This document shows, one piece after another, positions 22,305-33,039 of a stretch of DNA of 64,000 nucleotides. The notes beneath the pieces are model-generated. The model did not search any database, was not told the origin of the DNA, and was given only the letters and a program-made list of their open reading frames with translations. Location: positions 15,117,778 to 15,181,777 of the forward strand of contig JAKSZU010000029.1 of NCBI GenBank assembly GCA_026018925.1. Direction: 5' to 3'. The position numbers and the translations under genes are program-made. The DNA comes from Tupaia tana. Taxonomy: Eukaryota; Chordata; Mammalia; Scandentia; Tupaiidae. Positions within the stretch are counted from its first letter, which is position 1; each line of letters begins with the position of its first letter.

Positions 22305-22822
22305 AATTCCAGAGAAGATCATTTTTGATCCTGGGATATACTTCCTGGGATTCTCTAAATACCTCATCAGTGTATACTCTTCCCATGTGATGGATGCCTT
22401 TGTTCTCATTGGCATCTGTGTAAGAGAATCCATGGGCCTGACCTGTCTTCCACCCAAACAGATCATGGAGATTTGGGCCAGTCTTGTGCTTGCGTCACTT
22501 TTCCATGGTGTGCCACTAGGCATACTTCTAAACAAAAATATTCTTGCCTGGGACCAACAGGTGGAATGGTGATTAGGGCACTGGACTCTCACATGGCTGA
22601 TTGCAGTTCAAGTCTTAGATCCAGAATCCTGAAAATTATGCTGCGTGTATGTGTGTCATGTGTCCAATATTTCAAGAGGAGAATGGAGGAGAAGGGATTG
22701 TGGTGTGACCGTCCACCCTAGGGTGGTTGATTTCTCTACTTTACCTCTCTGTGTCTCTAGTAAGAGAACACACTCCATAGCAAAAGCCAAAAAAGAAAAA
22801 AAATGCTTTTCTCAACATCACC
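22305..22822 (-). pseudogene. CYCS: cytochrome c processed pseudogene, split by a SINE
   Basis: Cytochrome c carries electrons between complexes III and IV in mitochondria. On the minus strand 22,822-22,808 encodes GDVEK, the mature N-terminus. A SINE (22,550-22,800) interrupts, and 22,548-22,305 continues [39 protein letters not shown], then [20 protein letters not shown] and SGI. Three in-frame stops are present and the heme motif CAQCH has become YA*WH. The last about 18 residues are missing, where a LINE tail abuts. The absence of introns marks it as a retrocopy. Confidence 0.9.
22550..22800 (+). mobile_element. tRNA-derived SINE, type B, inside the CYCS pseudogene
   Basis: GGGACCAACAGGTGGAATGG head, CCAATATTTCAAGAGGAGAA block, and a CATAGCAAAAGCC tail. 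It separates the first codons of the pseudogene from the rest, so it is younger than the retrocopy. Confidence 0.9.
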
Positions 22823-22850
22823 CTTTTTTAATATTATATTTTTAAAAACT

Positions 22851-23144
22851 AAATTTAATTTAATTTTTTTTTTTTTGGAGAGGTTTTTGCTATAGGGCGC
22901 GTGCGCTCGCCAGACAGACAGAGAGAGACAGAGAGATAGAAAGCAGGAAATCACCCCCCAGGGGGGATGGCCACGCCGCAATCCCTTCTCCTCCATTCTC
23001 CTCTCGGGATCTTGGGCACGCACGCACACGCGCCCGGCGTGAGTTTAAGCCGCCGGGTCCGGGACTCGAACCGCGGTCGACTACGTGGGAGTCCAGCGAC
23101 ATAGCCATTACGCTAACTGCTGGTCCCAAATTTAATTTAATTTT
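22851..23144 (-). mobile_element. tRNA-derived SINE, type A, young, perfect TSD
   Basis: Body 22,868-23,127, nearly identical to the 21.6-kb copy. Both flanks are AAATTTAATTTAATTTT (22,851-22,867 and 23,128-23,144). Confidence 0.95.
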
Positions 23145-23379
23145 ATACAATCACTATAAATCACTACAGTTTGTATAGTAAATTTACCCAACATGAATAT
23201 AGTTTACAACAGTTCAGGTGAAGACACTATACACATTAACAACAGATAGTCATACATTTCTGTGTCCCATATATGTCTTGCCTCTCTGTTTTTCTTCTTG
23301 ATTCATTTCCTCACACTTTCTCCCTTCTCCAACCCTCTTAACACATTATCTCCAGTATCTGTGACTATTTTCCATAATT
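23145..23379 (-). mobile_element. LINE 3' tail fragment
   Basis: AATCACTATAAATCACTACAG through CCAACCCTCTTAACACATTA and ATCTCCAGTATCTGTG match the tail family seen at 5.8, 29.4 and 39.8 kb. It probably includes 22,823-22,850 on the other side of the SINE. Confidence 0.7.
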
Positions 23380-23680
23380 CTACAGCACCTTTCTTTCTTT
23401 TCTTTTTTTTTTTTTTTTTGGAGAGGTTTTTGCTATAGGGCACATGTGCTCACCAGAAAGACAGAGAGAGCCAGAGAGACAGTGAGAAATCATCCCCCGG
23501 GAGGATGGCCACGCTGCAATCCCTTCTCCTCCATTCTCCTCTTGGGATCTTGAGCACACATGCACACGTGCCATTGTCAGTTTAAGCCACTGGGTCCAGG
23601 ACTCAAACCTCAGTCAACTACATGAGAATCCAGTGACATAGCCATTATGCCATCTGCTGGTCACTACAGCACTTATTTTT
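23380..23680 (-). mobile_element. tRNA-derived SINE, type A
   Basis: Body 23,397-23,663, with flanks CTACAGCACCTTTCTTT and CTACAGCACTTATTTTT (14 of 17 match). It is older than the two preceding A copies, with most CpGs decayed. Confidence 0.88.
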
Positions 23681-23757
23681 AATTGTTTATTTTGTTGTTT
23701 GTCCTAACAATGTTCCTACTCAGAAGCTGGGCATCCTGTTCTCACTTCTGAAATACT

Positions 23758-25350
23758 TTCTTTTATTTTCATTCATAAAATTTTATTCCCCTTATATGAA
23801 CTTAATACACGTGTTCTTAACAATTTTCCTTTGATTGTTGATAAAAATTTTATAAGACAAAGCTGGCCATCATCTCATGTTAATTTCCTGTTAACTATTT
23901 TTACAGCACATGCATGTTAGGCAAGTATCAACAAAAAAAAATCACAAAAGTTTAAAACCTATGAAAAGTTAAATACATGGAGTTTTTTGTACTGCTATAC
24001 TTGATATACACAAAATAGCGAAAATCAAGCAATTTATTTTTACTGCATCTTTGCTTTTACATTTTTCTTAGGTTGCCTAAAACATTTAAATATAAATAAA
24101 ATGATTGTAGCAAAAATAATGAAAGCAAACAGCAGGTAACTTTACAAATAATGGAATGTGAACCATTTATGCCCTTATCCAGAGTAAATTGGGTCACAAC
24201 TTTGCCTAAAGCAACACTTCTCAGTGGTAGTTAAAGGTACACACATTGATGTTGTGTGTTCCATAGATACACATGGCTCAGCATGCAGTATCCATGTGAT
24301 GTTTGTTTCTATCGCAGTCTTCTAAGTGCTCCAAACCCTAATGTACCCACAATAACTACACCCGTGACCAGAACAAATTATCCCTTTTATTCCCCACCAG
24401 GACAAACCAATATGTAGGCAGTTTTCTTTGCTTAGACATCAGAACAGTTTTAACACTGGCCCTCATGAAACTACAATGTACCAAACGTACTCTGTCAAAC
24501 ATTTACAACTTGTATACAAATTTTACATCCCCATATTGGCCACCTCAAGATAAAAACAGATAACTCCCTAAATGGTACCTGACTTTACTCCCCTAATATT
24601 AAGCATAAAAACCACAGGGAAATTAAAATAGAAGTAAAATAACCCTGTCATAAATTGTAACAATAGACCGTGGGACAGCATGGATGACAGATGGTCTACT
24701 ATGTAAATTTTAGAATGAGGCAGACAAAAGTTGAAAGGCTGATTAATGTTTCCCCTCTTTTTCCTGCTTCAGCTTTAACTCCTTGGGTAAAATTGTGTTT
24801 TAGTAACTGCATTATTAGTGTGATGTCTTTTTTTTCTTTAGAATTTTTAAATTTAATTTTATTTATTATCATAATTTTGTTTATGTTACATTGAATCACA
24901 TATAACTTTATAGTGTATGACTCATCACTTAATGTACCAAGTTTAGCAATGGATTCATCAAAAGCTGTCTTTGCAAGAGAGCAGGCTTTCTCTGGAGAGT
25001 TCAGAATCTACTAGTAGAACACAGAGAAGTTAAGTGCCAGACCCAATCTGATAGGATGTATGTGCCACATTTCCTTTTGGCTGATTTCAAAAGGGTCTTG
25101 TTATGCTTGTGGTGACTGATCCTCCATCCCTTTCTTATCATCTCCATCAGAAACCTCAGCCAAGTAACGGTAGTATTCACCTTAAACTTTCAAGTAGAAG
25201 ACTTTAATCTCTGCTTAGGAAGCATCGGGGATCAAGAACTTTTCCATAAAAGGCAGTGCATCATTGCAGGTATCTCTAAGCAGGTATCTCTTAGGTCTCA
25301 AGTTTATCTCTGTACTTTTGATCCATCTGCTGTTTTTTTCCTCAGCACCT
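23758..25350 (-). pseudogene. YWHAZ: YWHAZ (14-3-3 zeta) processed pseudogene with 3' UTR
   Basis: 14-3-3 zeta binds phosphoserine motifs in signalling proteins. Minus-strand reading gives GAEEKNSRW near 25,345, CNDALPFMEKFLIPDAS, GDDKKGMEDQS, then [19 protein letters not shown] and TLSDESY near 24,915. A small A/T-rich insertion of about 90 bases follows, then DITLIMQLL and AEAGKRGE. The closest paralogue is zeta, because of GDDKKG and [16 protein letters not shown]. From 24,770 down to 23,758 the sequence follows the YWHAZ 3' UTR as I remember it, including TTGTCTGCCTCATTCTAAAA and TTTGTCCTG near 24,405, and ends at an AATAAA (minus strand). Stops and indels make it non-coding. Homology upstream of 25,350 is uncertain. 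Confidence 0.88.
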
Positions 25351-25660
25351 TATTTTAATGTTTCTTCACTTCTTTCCTGATAGAAGAGAGAAATTAATTT
25401 AGTTTTTGTCCACTCCATCAGCACTATCCCCATATTCAGTCTTCAGGAGGCACAGAATAAGTGAGATTATTGGGACCTCAGCTCTTTTACAACCAAGACC
25501 CATTTAGTGATGACCACATGCATATTGAGACACTGAGCTTCTGAGGTGAAGCTAATGTCAGTATCAAAGAGCTGACTCTCGGTGCTCAATGCTCACAAGG
25601 GGATTATAGAAAAGTGCTTTGTAGAGAAGCCTTGGGTGCCTAAAGGTCACCACCATATAT
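25351..25660. other. possible 5' part of the YWHAZ retrocopy, unresolved
   Basis: Weak, gapped similarity to the first third of the 14-3-3 coding region may be present on the minus strand, but I cannot confirm it by eye. Confidence 0.25.
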
Positions 25661-25662
25661 AA

Positions 25663-25833
25663 ACCAGGGAGGATGGCCACACCACAATTCCTTTTCTATT
25701 CTCTCAGGGTTTTGGACATGAATCCACATGTGGTCAGCATAATTTTCAAGCTTCCAGGATCAGAACTCATATCATGGTCAGCCATGTGGGAATCCAGTGC
25801 CTTAGCCACCTTGCCACCTGCTGGCACCTCAAT
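25663..25833 (-). mobile_element. tRNA-derived SINE, type B, 3'-truncated
   Basis: Antisense head and body (GGAGGATGGCCACACCACAA to TTGCCACCTGCTGGCACC) without the CT-rich tail. Confidence 0.8.
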
Positions 25834-26127
25834 AATATTCATTAAAGCACAGTAAAGAACGCTTTTTTTAAAGCCTCAAAATATATATGAGAAATGTGGT
25901 CATGAGATTTTGCAGTAGTTCAGGAATATTAGGTTCAAATCCACATATAACAAGGAGAAGTAAGAATTTATACCCAAAATTAAGATGAGAGTAATTGGAT
26001 AGAAAATAACTAAGTGATAATGGTACAAGTAATAGAGATGCTGGCCAAATGTATTTACATATATTATAGTCAAGTGTGCATATAGGACTGGGAGAACATT
26101 CAGAAGCCTGATTAGTTTTATGAAGCA

Positions 26128-26210
26128 GGGTCCAGCAGGTGGCATAGTGGCCAAGGCACTGTTTTCCCATGTGGTCAGCGTTCAAGTCCCAGGCCCAGTG
26201 GCTTGAAACT
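26128..26210 (+). mobile_element. tRNA-derived SINE head fragment
   Basis: GGTCCAGCAGGTGGCATAG to GCCCAGTGGCTTGAAACTTA, then unrelated sequence. Confidence 0.75.
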
Positions 26211-26394
26211 TACTTTGTGCTCCAGTGACTGGTTTCAGTCTGATTTTAGCCCAGCCAACAGGGCATCCAAATTTTTTCTGAGACTAGTAGTGGGGGCATA
26301 GTGAACATTTACCAGACCACAGAAAGCAAAACCACAGTAACTTTAATATACAGAGCTCATTTCCCATCTTCCTAGAATGGGATCTAACTTCTAA

Positions 26395-26935
26395 CTCAGC
26401 ATGGAGGTTAAGGCAGTTGGATCCCATAAGACTGACTACGTGGTTTGTTTGTTTGTTTGTTTTTTTGAGATGTTTTAGCCATAGGGCGCGTGTGATCGCC
26501 AGACAGAGAGACAGAGAGACAGACAGCGAGAAATCACCCCCCAGGGGCGATGGCCATGCTGCAATCCCTTCTTCTCCATTCTCCTCTCGGGGTCTTGGGC
26601 ACACTCACACACGTGCCCAGCGTGAGTTTTAAGCCACCTGGTCCGGGACACGAACCGTGGTCGACTACGTGGGAGTCCAGCGACATAGCCATTACGCTAA
26701 CTGCTGGTCCCCTGACTATGTGGTTTGAGACCTGAATTGAATGGCTTGAAAAACATGCCAGGTGGGCGTGCCTGCATGTCCAATAATTCCAAGAGCAGAA
26801 TGGAGGAGACGGTATTGTGGCATGACCATTACCCCAAGTGTCGATGTCTCACTTTCTTTTTTTCTCTCTCTCCCTCTCTGTGTCACTGTGGTAAGTGCAC
26901 ACACCCAAAAGCAAAAACAAAATAGAAAAAAATGA
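26395..26935 (+). mobile_element. tRNA-derived SINE, type B, interrupted by a type A SINE
   Basis: The head fragment (26,395-26,447) and the body (26,712-26,935; ACATGCCAGGTGGGCGTGCC) are two halves of one older SINE. A type A copy lies between them. Confidence 0.85.
26432..26727 (-). mobile_element. tRNA-derived SINE, type A, nested
   Basis: Body about 26,448-26,711. Its target duplication is CTGACTACGTGGTTTG (26,432-26,447) and CTGACTATGTGGTTTG (26,712-26,727), and it lies inside a type B SINE. This shows that type A was active after type B. Confidence 0.93.
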
Positions 26936-27021
26936 CAGTAAAATATATGAACAAATTTTTAAAAAGTAGAGTTCTGATTGCATAAAAACTTTAGTTTAAC
27001 ATGCTTAATTAACTAATCAAG

Positions 27022-27280
27022 GAAGCAGCAGATAGTGTAGCAGTTATGTCACTGGGCTTCCACATGAACAACTGCAGTTCAAATCCTGAACATGGTGGCT
27101 TTAAAATTATGCCAGGTATGTGTGGGTGCATGCCATGAGATCATGGCAGGAGAATTGAGAAGAAGGGATTGCAGCCTGTTCATTGACCACCCTGAGGGTT
27201 GATTTCTCACTCTCCATCACCATATCTCTCAAGTACCCCAATGATAACACATGCCCTAAAGCAAAAAATTCTCAAAACAA
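27022..27280 (+). mobile_element. tRNA-derived SINE, type B
   Basis: AGCAGCAGATAGTGTAGCAG head, GGGTGCATGCCATGAGATC body, and CCTAAAGCAAAAAATTCTC tail. Confidence 0.8.
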
Positions 27281-27700
27281 AAATCAGAACTTTTGAATAC
27301 CTAAATTAAGGCTGAGTATTAAGAAATTAAGATCAGAATAATTCTATACAGAATGGAGAAATAATTAGACATACAAAACAGTAATTAAATAAGAAACAAA
27401 AAAGGGAAGTACTTTTAAAATCTCAAAACATAGTTTTAAGTAATATTCTTTTAAAAGCTAAGAATTTCCAATAGGAAAATAAACAATTAAGAAAACCAGG
27501 ACATGGATCCTGAACTTCAGCTGTGAAATAGTGCTTTCAGAGACTTAAAAATGAAGATTTTCTGCTGAGACTTCTTCCTCACTTATTTCTAGTGGATAGT
27601 GTTACCTGTCTCTTTGTCTCCATTTCTCTCTGTTTCTCTGTGTCTCCCTGAGTCTTTTAATTTTTTAAAGATAAAGTATTCTCTGGGCCTTTAAGCACTC
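27281..27700. other. AT-rich DNA, no feature seen
   Basis: A CT-rich patch near 27,605-27,650 could be old SINE material. Nothing else is recognised. Confidence 0.3.
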
Positions 27701-29625
27701 TTATTGTGTTAATAGGTGCCTGTCCCCTTCTGTTTAGTAAAAGCACAAACTCAGGCCTTTTATTTTTGCATTTTAACTCACTAAATGTCAGATGACTAGA
27801 AATCACTGCAGGGTCATGAGAAATATGGAGAAACAAGAAAATATCTCTCCTCCAAGGAAAAATAACTCCTCTTCATCCACAGACAGTATGATGAAATTTA
27901 TGGAAATGTCTGATAAAGGATTTAGAATTTTCATGGTGACAAAGCTCACAGAAATAGAAGAGAAGAGAGATAATCAACTGCCAAAGAGGCAGGAGAAAGA
28001 AGCTGGTGAGCTTCAGGAGGTGAGGAAATTCTTGCACGATCTAAAAGAAAAAATTCACATTAAAAAGAGAATCAAATGGACCTGTTAGAGATGAAGATTA
28101 TAAGACAGAAAGTCAAAACCTCCCTTGAAAGTATTCAAAGCAGACTAGATCATACTGAAAATCAAATTTCAGATGTAGAAGATAGAATCACTGGCCTAGA
28201 AAAATCCACCACAAAGACTGAGAAAATTGTCCCCAAAGCTGAGAATACTATATGAGAAATACTAGATACCATCAAACGTCCAAACATCCAGATAATTGGT
28301 ATCCCAAAAAGGGAAGAGACCCATAAGGGCATTGACAATCTATTCCATGAAATCTTGGAAGAAAATTTTTCAAACCTAGAGAAGCATTTAATGATCCAGT
28401 CCCAAGAAATACAAAGGACCCCCAATAGAATCAACCCAAGAAGATTTTCTCTAAGACACATTATAGCCAGCTTGAGCAAAACCACAGACAAAGACAAGAT
28501 ACTAAGATTGGCAAGAGAAACTTCAAATTACCTATAAAGGATATCCGATCAGACTGACAATGAATCTCTCTTTGGAAACAATGAGAGTGAGGAATGAATG
28601 GAAAATATATTCAAAGTGTTAAGGGAAAAGCAATTTCAGCCAAGAATAATGTACCCGGCAAGATTATCCTTCATATGGGAAGAAAAGACAACATTCTCAG
28701 ATAAACAAAACCTGAAAGAATTTACCAACACCAGACCAGATCTCCAAGAAGTTCTGCAGGGAATGCTATATCAGGAAAATTAAATACAGTCATACTGAAA
28801 TAAGACTTCAAAAACTAATAAAATGGCCAATTTAATCACGGGGACAAGTCTGGAGTTGAATATTATATCCCAGAATTTAATTGGGAAGATTGAATCACAA
28901 CAAAAGATAAAGTACATGAAACTGAACTGGTGAAATAGAATTTTATGACTTTTGATTAAAGCATTGTTGATTTTTTTCTAGGCTTTGTTTTTCAGGTTTA
29001 AGGATTTTTGTCTTGTCTTAAGCTACTGATAGATTCATGTACCCACTATTTGAACAGAATCCCAAACCGTTTCCTGATTTTAAGTTTTAAGCATATTTCC
29101 TTAGCATTTATTTGATTTATTAAGGTTAAATCTGCTTTTCTTGAAATTAAAAAATATAGTAAAAAATAGATAATTAATGACCATAGTAAACTATGTAACA
29201 TCAGCTAGGTGCTACCTTATAATATATTCATTCTACTCAGTTTCATGCCTTAAGTCAGACATAAATTCATAGATATGTATATATCAGCAGAGCTTGCTAT
29301 TGAAAGTAGTTAGATTATTAAAGAAATTTTGCAAAACAATAAAATATAGGGGGAAAAAAGAATGGAAACCAACTGTGGACACCTGAGATAGTGTTGGAGG
29401 AGGGTGGAAAATGGCAGAGGGTGAGAAATAAGGGATATATATAATATTCATATATTTCATATATGAAACTAGAAAACTATTGACGATAATATGTATGACT
29501 AAGCTACTATGCAGCATATAGCATATTCTGAATGGGAAATCACACATTTTGTATGATGTGACAATGCTCAGTGAATGACTGTAATAAATTAATTAAAAAA
29601 TAAAAAAATGTAATTCCATGGGGGA
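27700..29625 (+). mobile_element. ORF1-only half-LINE (HAL1-like), copy 2
   Basis: Leader, ORF1 (27,792-28,783, with frameshifts), then the ORF2 start remnant ATGGCCAATTTAATCACGGG (28,823-28,842, reading MANLITGT). This is followed directly by TCTGGAGTTGAATATTATAT and an approximately 760-bp tail ending in AATAAATTAATTAAAAAATA. The tail carries a polyadenylation-like end but no ORF2 body. The structure is the same as copies 1 and 3. Confidence 0.88.
27792..28783 (+). pseudogene. decayed L1 ORF1 of half-LINE copy 2
   Basis: The first frame (27,792-28,088) reads NISPPRKNNSSSSTDS, then a coiled-coil segment, MSDKGFRIFMVTKLTEIEE. Later frames give RTPNRINPRRFSLRH, TTDKDKILRLARET, and REKQFQPRIMYPARLSF to 28,783. 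Frame changes near 28,090, 28,350 and 28,540 break it. It matches the young L1 ORF1 through the RNA-binding and C-terminal domains. Confidence 0.88.
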
Positions 29626-29639
29626 AAAAAAGAAAAGAA

Positions 29640-29875
29640 AACCAGTTAACTTCAGAGAAAAATGTATTTAAAAATTAGTAAGAAGACTAGAAGATCTAAA
29701 TTTAATATTTTATTGTTAACAAAAGCACATTTTAAAAGACTTCCTTTCTGAGTTAATGTAGCATTATATAAAACTATAGAAAATCTACCAAAAACTACCT
29801 GAAATTTGCCAAATGTTAAGAAACTGACAAGCCAGATGAGATTAATTTTATTTTTCTTTAAATAATTTGTTACTT
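29640..29875. other. AT-rich DNA, no feature seen
   Basis: No ORF or repeat recognised between the half-LINE and the next SINE. Confidence 0.25.
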
Positions 29876-30045
29876 AATTTTATTCATCATCATCATTATT
29901 ATGTGTTTAATTTGAAACAGGGCATGTGCACTAACTAGATAAGGGGTGGGGAAGTTAGAAAACAGCCACCAGGTCTGAGATTTGAACCATGCTCAGTCAT
30001 TTGAGAATCCAACACCTTAGTTACCATGCCACTGCTGGCACTGTC
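29876..30045 (-). mobile_element. tRNA-derived SINE, type B, partial
   Basis: Antisense copy with a shortened middle: GGGCATGTGCACTAACTAG, then CCACCAGGTCTGAGATTTGA, and the head CATGCCACTGCTGGCAC. Confidence 0.7.
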
Positions 30046-30844
30046 AGATGGTATTTTATGGTTCCAGAACATAGGGAAAATAAATGCTTCAATCATAGTT
30101 TCTGGATCTAAAGGGGAACAAGATGACAGGGATACATCCAATTCTAGAAAGGCTATAAAGGTTAGTATAAGCATGGGAAATGTAACTCATAATCAAGTAC
30201 TATTCATTCTAATAGTGCCAAGAGAGTATGATACTAATGTTCTCATCACAGAAAATGTGAAATATTTTAGATGACATACATGTTAACTACCTTTGTCCAA
30301 TTGTTCCATTTTATATTTAAAAATACAAAAACTACTTTGTATTTTATAATTTTATACATATAATTTGTATGTATATAGTGTATAGCTATATACATATCTG
30401 TAATTTTCCTATATATAATTTTTAAGTGTATATAAATGGTTCATGTGTGCACTCCTCACTCATGTCTATAAAGATATTTGTTGGCTTTTCCATACATTAA
30501 TGATCCTCCTTTAAAGTCACCTCTATTTGGGTGACACCATCATCATCCAGCTTAATGAGACTTTGTCTCAATCACAAGGCCTTCAAAACCTCTCTTCATG
30601 TTTGGACTCAATTTGCTTAAGTGGACAGGAAAAAAAAACTTCCCAGGTTTTCTAGAGCCCTGGGAACATTATTCACAGCAGATACATGTACCAGTGCAGG
30701 AGAATCTCTGGATGGCAGCCTAGGACTATACCTTTATGTCTTGTGGCTTGGCTGAATCGTCTGCCCTGAATCACATGACTTGACTGGATTTCCTAATGCT
30801 GTCCTCTTTGTCTAGGTATCTATCAAAAAACTACCAATATATAT
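30046..30844. other. unique DNA with AT-rich patch
   Basis: Low-complexity AT sequence at 30,320-30,425. The rest shows no gene or repeat I can support. Confidence 0.3.
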
Positions 30845-30847
30845 TGG

Positions 30848-30884
<37 letters not shown>

Positions 30885-31020
30885 AAATCCTGAAAGAATG
30901 GAGAAGGGATTTCAGTTCAGCCATCTTCCCTGGGGAATGACTTCTCACTTTCCATCTCTCCCTCTCTGTCTCTGTATGCAGTGAATGCACACACCATATA
31001 ACAAAATCTACAAATAAATA
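30845..31020 (+). mobile_element. tRNA-derived SINE, 5'-truncated at a TG run
   Basis: Starts with (TG)n at 30,850-30,881 at the usual internal position, then CCCAAATCCTGAAAGAATGG, CT-rich segment and ACCATATAACAAAATC tail. Confidence 0.75.
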
Positions 31021-31027
31021 AACAAAC

Positions 31028-31275
31028 TGAGGCAGTAGGTGGCCTGGTGGTTAAGGCACAGGATCCCATATGGCTATCTGTGCAATTCAAGTCATGTACC
31101 CAACACCTTGAAAAATACATGGGTCATGTGTATGTACATGACTAAAATCCTGAGAGGAGAGTGGAGAAGAAATTACTGCATAGCCATCCCCCCTTGTGGT
31201 TGACTTCTCACTTTCTCTATCACTGTCTCTATTCAGAGAGTGCAGTGGCCTTATAGCAAAACACTAAAACAAGTA
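31028..31275 (+). mobile_element. tRNA-derived SINE, type B
   Basis: GAGGCAGTAGGTGGCCTGG head, AAAATCCTGAGAGGAGAG block, and CCTTATAGCAAAACACTAAA tail. Confidence 0.8.
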
Positions 31276-31325
31276 AATAAATATGACAGCTACTTGCTAT
31301 TTTGCCATTAATACATTGTTTTAGG

Positions 31326-31500
31326 AGGGCTGGTAGGTGCATGGTGGCTAAAGACACTGAATTCCCACATGGCTGACCAGGATTCAAGACACAGAACTGG
31401 CAGCTTGCTTTCTCTCATTTCCTTTCTCTCACTGTTTCTATCTGGACACATTAAAAAATAATAGTAACAAAAGGCATTAAATAAAGAAATAATTTTGTAA
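31326..31500 (+). mobile_element. tRNA-derived SINE, type C (short)
   Basis: AGGGCTGGTAGGTGCATGG head, CTTGCTTTCTCTCATTTCC segment, and the AATAAAGAAATAATTTTGT tail. Confidence 0.8.
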
Positions 31501-32023
31501 CATAAATAAGTAAATTGTTATAGAAAGCAATGTGTGGACTCTCCCCTTTGTGCTCTGCTTAAACAAACCCCCAACCTTCACAGCTCATGACTATGACTTT
31601 GTGCTCTGTGCCTGGGAATTTTCATGTTTTGTTTGGCATTTGAAGTTGAAGTCTTTCAAGTCCACTTTTACTATTATTCACCCCTTGCATAGTTCCTGCA
31701 GTTAAGTTCTGAGCTCTAAAGAAATAACCTTTCCTTTAAACCACTCTAAGTGACCCAGTTGAATCCACCTGTGGCTCTTGCAACTCCTTAATTTATTATT
31801 TGGCATTGTCTCTCAGGACAGACTGTGATATGTAGATAAGTGTCTCATCTATTTTATTCACTTGTATGTCTCCTAAACTGTCTCCTGCTCATTGAGGGCA
31901 CATGAAAGATATGATAAACCTACTGCAAATCCTTAACACACTCAGGATGATTTTTATGCATGCTCATGAACTTGGTGTGATTTTCAAGCCTCCAAGTCTG
32001 GGATTAAAAGTGCACAATCAGGG
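31501..32023. other. unique DNA with possible L2/MIR and SINE scraps
   Basis: Near 31,840-31,915 (TGTCTCCTAAACTGTCTCCT, TTGAGGGCACATGAAAG) it recalls an L2/MIR end. 31,965-32,018 looks like a scrap of an antisense SINE. Both calls are weak. Confidence 0.3.
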
Positions 32024-32278
32024 AACCAGCAGTTAGTGTAATGGCTATGTTGCTGGATTCCCACGTAGTCAACCGTGGTTCGCGTCCCGGACCCGGTGGC
32101 TTAAAACTCACACCGGGTGCATGTGCGTGTGTGCCCAAGATCCCGAGAGGAGAAGGGATTGCGGCATGACCATCCCCTTGGGGGGTAATTTCTCGCTTTC
32201 TGTCTCTATGTCTCTCTCTGTCTGTCTGGCGAGCGCATGCGCCCTATAGCGAAAACCTCTCCAAAAAAAAAAAATACT
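32024..32278 (+). mobile_element. tRNA-derived SINE, type A
   Basis: GGGAACCAGCAGTTAGTG head, GGTTCGCGTCCCGGACCC, many CpGs, and the CCTATAGCGAAAACCTCTCC tail. A short deletion removes the usual AATGGAGG. Confidence 0.92.
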
Positions 32279-32523
32279 TAACACCTTAGCACAGTCCTGA
32301 GGTGTCTACCTTCAAAAGGATGGGTGGGTGTTAGTGCTGCCCTCCCACTATAGGAAAACTCACTGGCTGGACCTTACTGGAAAGCAGCTCAGAGCAGTTC
32401 CTTGGAGGAATTTATACAGGGGTGTCCATCCAATAGCAGTGAAGGGAATACTGTACTATCTACTTTTATTTACATGATTTCACTTTTCACTGGTTCCTAA
32501 AAAGCTATAAACCCTGTTAACCA

Positions 32524-32564
32524 TGATTACATTTCCCTGCCAGATCTGGCAGTTTGGAAAACAC

Positions 32565-32599
<35 letters not shown>

Positions 32600-32720
32600 A
32601 CACACATGTGTGCTCAAGTCCCAAAAGGAGAAATGGAGAAGGGATTGCAGTGTGATCATCCCAGGAGGGTTCCTCCTTTCACTCTCTCTCTTGTACCCAC
32701 TAGCAAAATTTTTAAAGCCC
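32524..32720 (+). mobile_element. tRNA-derived SINE, diverged, with internal TG repeat
   Basis: (TG)n at 32,567-32,596 is followed by CTCAAGTCCCAAAAGGAG and GGGATTGCAGTGTGATCATC. The head is poorly preserved. Confidence 0.65.
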
Positions 32721-32762
32721 ATTTTAACTAATTCTTTACTTAGTGCTTTATAATCACTTTTT

Positions 32763-33035
32763 TTTCTGTATGAAGACCAGTTAGAAGGGCAGGAAAATAT
32801 AAAATGCTTGAAGGATCATCATCAAGATAGCCAAATGCATTTGGAATGTCCTGTGCTCTTTCCATGCTACCTTGGTCCTCTGCTAGCTAATTACAACTTA
32901 CCAGATCTTCTGAAATGTTTAAAACATGAATATGGAAGATGGAAATCAAAAGTGTCAGTACTTCACATAAAAAAAAATAATAAAAGATGGAAGACAGCGC
33001 TGATGTTCTATCAGTATGATAAACCATGCTCATAA
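32763..33035 (+). other. unidentified open stretch, possible retrocopy remnant
   Basis: An open frame of about 90 codons runs from near 32,766 to a stop at 33,033-33,035. It contains YEDQLEGQENIKCLKDHHQD, then LPDLLKCLKHEYGRWKSKV, and ends MFYQYDKPCS. The composition is protein-like (K/E/L-rich with aromatics) and no SINE or LINE matches. I do not recognise the family. There is no clear start or splice site, so it could be a fragment of a retrocopied gene or chance. Confidence 0.3.
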
Positions 33036-33039
33036 ATGT

